The notes under the pieces: model-generated
Databases searched by the model: none
The model's input: the letters and a program-made list of their open reading frames with translations, nothing else
Told to the model about the DNA's origin: nothing
Made by a program: the position numbers and the translations under genes
NCBI GenBank assembly: GCA_034509735.1
Contig: JACGWO010000001.1
Coordinates: 28,647,966 to 28,711,965 of the forward strand
DNA: 64,000 bases
Reading direction: 5' to 3'
From: Sesamum alatum
Taxonomy: Eukaryota; Streptophyta; Magnoliopsida; Lamiales; Pedaliaceae
Part shown: piece by piece, positions 57,331-64,000 of the stretch
Numbering within the stretch: the first letter of the stretch is position 1
How the letters are laid out: each line of letters opens with the position of its first letter

Positions 57331-60300
57331 GGATGGAAGAGTCAGGTGAACACGTTGCTGGCCCAAATGAGTCTTTAGAGTCTGCACATGATAATATAGT
57401 ATTGTTCATTATATATGTGTATCCATGACTATTGGGGCTACACTTGTTAATATTGTAGTAAGATTTTGTCCAGTAGTAGTGAATAGTGTTACACTACATG
57501 TGGATTTGGTCGTGATAGGTTTTAGAGAGTTTAACGTTATTTTGTGAATGCATTGATTATCTCATTTTCATGTTATTGTGTTGACCCTCAAACAAAGAAA
57601 GTGGTTGTAGAAGTCAATAGGAAGACGGTGATGTTAGGAGACAGAAAAGTCATATCGCAGTTGTTTAATATCTATTGTGATTACCTTTTGATTTAGTTTA
57701 AGAAGGATGTAAGTTATATTTAGCTGGCGTACATGATATTATGATTGTGAGAGTCGGTGTATTAGATGTTAAGGCATCGAGAGAATTCCCTGATATTGTT
57801 CGTGAAGAATTACCTGGATTACCACCTCATTGAGAAGTAGATTTTGAAATAGAAACTATTCCTGGGGTAGCACCTATTTTCAATTGCACCATATAGAATG
57901 GCTCCATTATAACTCAAAGAACTAAACAAACAACTAGAAGAATTGTTAGATAAAGGGTTTATGCGACTAAGTATCTCGCCGTGAGGAGCACCAGTGTTAT
58001 TTGTAAAGAAGAAAGATGAAAGTATGCGACTATGTGTTGGTTATAGGCTATTGAACTGGATTACGATCAAGAATAAATATCTATTACAAAGAATTGATGA
58101 TTTACTACACTATTAAAAAGGAGCCACAATCTTTTCAAATATCAACATGAGGTCTGGTTATTGGCAATTGAGGATATGCCACATTCATAGTTTTGACGAA
58201 TCGAATATTTGAACAGTACTTAAGTCATTTTGTGATAGTCATTATTGATGATGTCTTATTGTATTCGAAGAGTAGAGAGGAGCATGAACAATATCTAAAC
58301 ACAATGTTGCAGATCTTGGAGAGAAAGAGTTGTACGCTAAGCTAAGTAAGTGTGATATTTGGGTCAATCAGTTAATTTTCCTAGGACATATGATATTTGG
58401 AGATAGTATTACGCCTGATCCTGTAGATAAAGGCTATTACGGAATTAGGCGTATTAAAGAATACAACTGAAGTTCGGCGTTTCTTAGGGTAGGTGGTATA
58501 ATAAGAGATTTGTTGAGTGATTCTCTGTAATTGTTGGTCCTTGGACAAAGTTATTAAGGAAGGCAGATAGTTTTACACTGGATTGAGCCATGTCAAGAAA
58601 ACTATGATGAGTTAAGGAAAATATTATCATCAACTTCAATTTTAGTTTTAACGTATGGTAGTGGTGGATACGTGGTGTATATAGATGCTTCAAACTAAGG
58701 TTTAGGGTGTATGTTAATGAAAAATAGAAAGGTAATAGCTTATGCATCTTGTTGTTAAGGACCTAAGAGTTAAATCATACCGCGCATGATATGGAGTTAG
58801 AAACAATGACAAGTGCATTTGAGATTTTGAGGCACTATTGGCTATAAGAGTTTGAGATATGTTATGACACAAAAAGAATTGAACTTGAGACAAAACATAT
58901 GAATAGTTGTTAAAGATTTGTGGTTATACAATCGGTTATCATCATTAAAAGATGAATGTAGTAGCAGATGCCTTGAGTAGGAAGAGATCAATCATCTTAG
59001 CTAATTTGGGAAGTCATAATTTGATAGTGTTATTAGGAATGAGAACAATAAATGTGAAGCAAGAGGTTGATCACGTAGCGGACTTGTTAGCAACTTTACA
59101 ATTTAAGCCTGCTATTGTCTGGTTGTATTAGGATAATATCTTGGACCTAAGGTGTAAGTTAACTACTGAATGAGAGTACATGTTCAAAATTCTATGTTAT
59201 TTTGGGATTTATTCAATGTTGGAACATGATGAATTGTTGGGTGATCGTACACGAATTACTAAAATTGATAAACTAAGCCGAGAAATTGTATCACTGATCT
59301 TGCTTTGGTAGTTTTCTTAGGTTCTGACAATATTAAAAGTTTGGGCCGGATATTGGTTGTCAGTTTGATAAGGAGTCCTTGGAGACATACTATATTTGAT
59401 ATGTGACAGGGATGTAAAACATGTTGTATTTATTGTTTGACGAAGCTAAAATATTAGTAACTATCAATAGTGATTTCAAGTTGTAATTGGTGTCGTGGGA
59501 TTACTGGTTATGATAGTTACTTCAAGTTGTCATTGGTGTCGTGGGATTTACTAGTTACAGATTGAATGTTACGTAAGAAATATTACTAGGATGCCTTAAG
59601 AGATGACTTGAACTTATGCAGTATATATTAGATACATGGATGACATTGTTGGTGCTGAATAAATTATATAATGCCAAAATAGACGAGAGATATCTGGGTT
59701 TATGGATGAGAATTTTGGCAAACTTATATTGATGAGATTTAAGGAAAATAAATATTGACGTTAGTGCTAACTAATAGAGTCTTAATTCATGAATAAGTTT
59801 TGGGGGATGAGAGAGGAAATGATGAAGTTGGTTTGGTTGCATATAACATTATTATCATACATTGGGACTAGGTTAATATACTCGGATAGTATGTCGTACT
59901 TGTTACTTTGATGTGTTGGGAAAAATATCTCGAAGCGTGATAGTTGGTGGAAATGCCTTATTGGATGAATTATTACAGTCTTGTTGGGACTTTTCTTATT
60001 AAGGATGTTAGAGAAATAAACCAGGATAAGATGCCTAATTTTTTAATAAAGACTGGTGGAGTGATAGCGAATGAGAGGCGAATTTGTAAATATGATGTAG
60101 TTATGTTGGGAAAACGAAAATGCACTATATGGAATGCCTCCCCGTACTGTAAAAAAAAATGGTGTAGCATAATTTGTGTCTAAATGCTTAACTTATTGAC
60201 AAGTGATGATAGAATATGGAGCACTAAGAGGTAAGCTTCAACCTTTATCTATAGCTGAACAAAAATGGAATAAGGTCATTATAAATTTTGTTGTTGGTTG

Positions 60301-60720
60301 CCCGTACATCTAGAGAATATGATACTATTCCGTTAAGTATGGAAAGACCGACTAAATCAACTCATGTCTTGCCTATATAATACGGTGGTTTGAATAAATT
60401 AGTTGAGTTATATGTTTTAGAAATTGTAAGATTATACAATGTGGATATGCTACGGTGATACCGGTCCGATCCTAGCTATATTTTGTGAACACCAAAGGGT
60501 AGGAATTTCGTAAAGCTTAACGTACGTAAAAGAGCCAATAGAAATTCCGGATAAGACGATAAATAAATTGAGAAATACAGATATATCAATGACGATAGTA
60601 AAGTAGAGTAATCACTATTCAAAAGAAGTCACTTGGGAAGTTGAGGAAAATATGAATGAGAAGTACCCCTATTTGATCCCTTGAACGGGTGAGATAGTCA
60701 AATTTCGAGAGTGAAATTTT
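57331..60720 (+). pseudogene. Chromovirus Y gag-pol remains
   Basis: An ATG near 57331 opens MEESGEHVAGPNESLES, a gag start. It jumps at about 57400 to protease text (VTLHVDLVVIGFREFNVIL), so most of gag is gone. Reverse transcriptase is seen as EFPDIVREELPGLPPH, VDFEIETIPGVAPI and further pieces to about 58700. RNase H follows, then integrase (LQPLSIAEQKW near 60237, ERPTKSTHVLP near 60341). Chromodomain text (EPIEIPDKTINKLRNTD, then VTWEVEENMNEKYPYL) stands at about 60533-60680. Dozens of stops and several deletions make it inactive. Confidence 0.83.
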
Positions 60721-60736
60721 ATTAGGAGGGGAGAAT
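60721..60736 (+). other. Polypurine tract of Y
   Basis: attaggaggggagaat directly before the LTR start TGTGACG. Confidence 0.85.
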
Positions 60737-62250
60737 TGTGACGCCCCCGAAAATTTTATATAGAATTATGAATTATTAGTATAATAAAATGAATAAATAT
60801 TGTGTTGATTTTTTAATATTTGAGGCTTGATTAGAAATTATGTGATAGGATATATCTTTCGAAATACTTGAAATTTGAAGCAACAGAAAGTTGTTGAGGG
60901 TTTAATTAGAAATACTTGTAAAGATGAGGGGAAAATAAATAAAGTCTTAATACAATATGTAAATATTAGCACTATACAAGATATATATAAATATGTGTAT
61001 GTGCACTACACAACATAAGAAAGATATTACCACACTAGAAAACAAAATAAGTAACCTTATCAACATGTCTTTAATATAATATTTATATATACCTACTTAT
61101 CTATACACCTACATATCTAGACTCATATATAGACACTTATATAAATATATATAGATAAATATTAGCTTGAGAAGCATATAGAAGGGTGTAGAATCAGGAA
61201 GAAAACAAAAAGAAAGAGGGGGAGGCGGTGGAGAGAATGAGAGAAAGAGAGAGAAGAAGAAAGAAGAAGAAGAAGAAGAAAAAGAAAGAAGAAAGAATTG
61301 GTGGTTCCTCCATATTCATGAGTCTTAGGAAGTTTCACACTGATTTGGTAAGTATTTTTTATCTCTAAGTTGCTTAAATTCGAGTTTGAGCTAGGATGAA
61401 GGCTGAAATCCAAGAAAGGAATGAATTAAGATAACTGCATGGTAACAGAGTAAAATCTGTTCGAAAAGTCTCGGTTTTTTGAAAAAATCTTGAGTTTTAT
61501 CGGTCCAAAATTGTTGATTTTTTGTGTCTTTATATGTCCTTTATAACTTTCTAGTTTTGAGACGAAGCTAAATCCTTCGTTTTATTCGTTTTAATCGGTA
61601 AAAATAGGAAAATATTTTGTTGCCCTGTTTCTGCAGGAAATCAGACATGGTGTACTAAAAACCTTATAACTTGAGATATAAAGGTTGAAATTGTTCTATT
61701 ATTAGTTATAATCAAACTAGACACATATTATATTATACTCTGTAAATATCATAATTTGTGAATGAATATATGAATATTTGGATAATTTTAAAGTAGAGAC
61801 TATGGATCTGTGACAGTACAGGACAGGTTGTATTAAAACCAGAATAACTCATTATATATTGATCCAATTCGTATGATTCTTGTTGGAGATGAAACTAGAG
61901 ACAAATGTGAATAATTTTAGTAAAATTCATACTGATATCATCTATACGTTGGTCTAAAGAAAACTTGTAAGACAGGATAGAAATGTTGTCAATTCTGTTT
62001 AGAAGAGATTGATTAATATGGACATAAGTAGTCATCTTTTGGTTTCCATTGCTGAATCAGTTTATATTAAATAAATATATTTGGAATATTCTTATGAGCT
62101 GGATCTATTGGGAAAAACTCACACCACGAATTAAGTCCATCAACGATCGGTACATTTTGTAAGTAGATGATTAGCACCGTCTATATATGCTACTACTGAT
62201 CATTTTGATAATATCTATATGTAAGTCTATGATAGTGCTCCTAATAACCT
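60737..62250 (+). repeat. 3' LTR of chromovirus Y, truncated
   Basis: It matches the first 1.4 kb of the left LTR through ctaataacct and then changes abruptly into gag of X. An extra block near 60925-61015 is absent from the left LTR. Confidence 0.87.
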
Positions 62251-62533
62251 TACGATCAATTGTAGCAACTGCTAGTGCTGGCACTGGAGCGGGTGCATTC
62301 GCCTGTGCGAAAAATTGTGCTTGGGCCTGGAGGGTCATCTGAAGAATCTGTGCAGATTCTGGTGGTAACCCCACCGCTGGAGCACCATCGGGAGAAATAG
62401 GAGCATCAACACCAACACCCTCTCGACCTATCTCCACCCACCTGCACTCGCAGGTGCAATCGAGCCCTCTTCGGATCCCCTGACGCTTCCTTACTAGCTT
62501 CTAGGTCAGCACATGCACCTTGAGAAGCCATCT
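62251..62533 (-). pseudogene. Chromovirus X gag, N-terminal part
   Basis: A start at 62533 reads MASQGACADLEASKEASGD. A shift near 62420 leads to GVDAPISPDGAPAVGLPPES and the Ala/Gln-rich stretch MTLQAQAQFFAQANAPAP. It ends at the deletion junction with the Y LTR. It lies about 64 bases downstream of the X primer site, the normal place for gag. Confidence 0.75.
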
Positions 62534-62596
62534 AACATTAGACAATTCAATCATTAGACATATCTCATAGCCAACCAATCACCCTAGAAATGTAGA

Positions 62597-62611
62597 CCTG
62601 CTCTGATACCA
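62597..62611 (-). other. Primer binding site of X, initiator tRNA-Met
   Basis: The minus strand reads TGGTATCAGAGCAGG, five bases after the 5' LTR end. Confidence 0.92.
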
Positions 62612-62616
62612 CCTAC

Positions 62617-64000
62617 TGTAACATCCCCTACAGTACCACACCTAGTTACCACTAGTTAATCTTCCATTTTCCTAAGTTCAACTCATTCTATAACGTAATA
62701 TAAATTTTATTCTATCAATATAACAAATATATATACGACATGAGACATAAACATCGTCAAAACCTTAGATTTACTTCCCATTGATGTACGTAACTTAACA
62801 AAAGTTAACCAACGTCCAACTGTCCAGAATTTTAAAACAAATCCTACAACCCTTGGATGTTTAAGTTACACAGCCCAAAAACTTCCACCTCCGATGTCAC
62901 GGCTGACCCACCTATTCATTATCACGGCATGACTCAAGATCCAATGGTATTAGTCCATGCAACCTATCTCCTGAAACGTGTGTGGCAAGGAATGAGCTGC
63001 CTACTCAATAAGTATAGCCTTTCGATCTATATATAAGTATACGAGCAACCAGTCAAGTATAAAGCAAGTATACCAACACAATCCAACATGCAACATACAT
63101 TACAACAGATAAGAAATCACAAAGCTACAATAAGATATTAACTCAAGACATAATAGAGGCATTTTAGTTGTTTCCTTAGGGCCCTGCTTAACCAACCTGG
63201 AGTGCATCACTCAATGAGTTTAGCCGGCTATCACCATCGTCATCTAAATCACAATACTCCTTCTTCCACTCTCTTTTCTTTTCTGATATCACACAGCACA
63301 CAATTCGTGTGTATCTTATCCTCGCTGATACCACACAGTACACAGCTCGTGTGTAACCCATCCTCACTGATATCACACAACACACAGCTTGTGTATATGC
63401 CATCATCTCCATTGATCAAATGACACCACATAGCTCGTCATCGATAGTATTATTTTAAGCCACTGAGTATGCTCCCCAGTTAGTTAAGTCATCGTTTCAT
63501 TTTAATCTCCAACATTAGCATCATTAACTTTCTTATTCAAATTCATTTAATAATTATTCTTTCGTCAATACCTTTCCTATTTGATTTCATACCACAATAA
63601 ATTATACAACCACACAATCATTCAGCCAACATCCATGTAGCACAATCACACTTTAGCACATAGTAGCCATTCCGCAGTTATAAAGATAATTTTAATCACA
63701 ATCGCCATTCATGATCAAGTATATATACGATCCATATTTTATATCCATATAAATATTTCTATATATATCCAACATTCAATATATAATACTCATATAAGCA
63801 TATAAGTATTTACATATATAAATCCAACAATTATTATTTATATTCATATAAATATATATATATATATATAAACCAAATAGCTATACTTACCTCAAATCTC
63901 AAAATTGGTCTGCCAACACGAAGAGCTGCTCAACCGTCCACTCGATCGTCACGTCCTATAGTAAATTATAATTTATACGATCAATACTTCATAAATATCA
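62617..64000 (-). repeat. 5' LTR of chromovirus X, cut by the window end
   Basis: It starts TGTAACATCCCC and matches 48281 to about 49680, including the three 42-bp units (63283-63408). The rest lies outside the window. Confidence 0.87.

Larger units (their letters stand above)
54752..62250 (+). mobile_element. Ty3/gypsy chromovirus Y nested in X
   Basis: The left LTR is 54752-57225 (TGTTACGCC to GTGACA). The primer site TGGTATCAGAGCAGG is at 57231-57245, the polypurine tract attaggaggggagaat at 60721-60736, and the right LTR is 60737-62250. The right LTR lacks its last 1060 bases. The interior is only 3.5 kb, with most of gag and part of integrase missing and the rest full of stops. It is in the opposite orientation to X. 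Its target duplication cannot be tested because the right end is deleted. Confidence 0.87.
48281..64000 (-). mobile_element. Ty3/gypsy chromovirus X, interrupted, runs off the window
   Basis: The 3' LTR is 48281-50646. The 5' LTR starts at 62617 and is cut by the window end. The primer site TGGTATCAGAGCAGG (minus strand, 62597-62611) and the polypurine tract AAGAGGGGAGAAT (about 50648-50660) fix the orientation. Coding order is gag, protease, reverse transcriptase, RNase H, integrase, chromodomain, as in Tekay/Del-type chromoviruses. A plus-strand chromovirus Y lies within gag and a plastid ycf2 fragment lies within reverse transcriptase. LTRs look about 94% alike by eye. It is inactive. Confidence 0.88.

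Noticed and set aside
59944..60183. 79-codon frame in element Y
   Set aside because: A chance gap between stops in decayed integrase text, not a separate gene.

Overview
The window is nuclear DNA of a flowering plant, probably a eudicot; the species cannot be told from the sequence. The evidence is a spliced NFD6-type host gene with GT-AG introns, plant-type Ty1/copia and Ty3/gypsy retrotransposons primed by initiator tRNA-Met, a plant mobile domain (PMD) gene, PIF/Harbinger transposon remains, and a short piece of plastid ycf2. Apart from the one host gene, nearly everything recognisable is transposable-element sequence, mostly decayed and nested.

Layout. 1-1290: end of a GC-rich, purine-skewed LTR-like repeat. 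1291-4090: no recognisable gene. 4091-7691: decayed PIF/Harbinger transposon with a Myb/SANT-like ORF, a DDE transposase and a second SANT-like ORF. 8572-25918: three-level nest. The outer GC-rich LTR-like repeat is interrupted by a non-autonomous LTR retrotransposon (10862-25242, target duplication CCAGG). The right LTR of that element is in turn interrupted by a Ty1/copia element (14888-24594, target duplication GCGGC). 26393-29155: NFD6-like mitochondrial protein gene with two constant exons and up to four alternative terminal exons; its start codon lies close to the end of the repeat. 29160-31803: intergenic DNA with repeat scraps. 31804-33784: solo LTR of a related copia family (target duplication TAATA).

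34371-46524: a Ty3/gypsy element of the Tat type on the minus strand, with a second RNase H. On the opposite strand, between integrase and 3' LTR, it carries a captured PMD gene that still has an intron and a poly(A) signal. 46525-48280: minus-strand Ty1/copia pol relic, cut by both neighbours. 48281-64000 (runs off the window): minus-strand Ty3/gypsy chromovirus X with a chromodomain. Its gag is interrupted by a plus-strand chromovirus Y (54752-62250) and its reverse transcriptase by about 198 bp of plastid ycf2. A deletion has removed the last 1060 bp of Y's right LTR and the middle of X's gag.

The most notable items are the antisense PMD passenger in the Tat element, the NFD6 gene with its row of tiny terminal exons, the plastid insert in a reverse transcriptase, and the nest whose insertion order can be read from target duplications. 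No autonomous transposon with intact ORFs is present. All alignments were made by eye, so identities and some boundaries are approximate.
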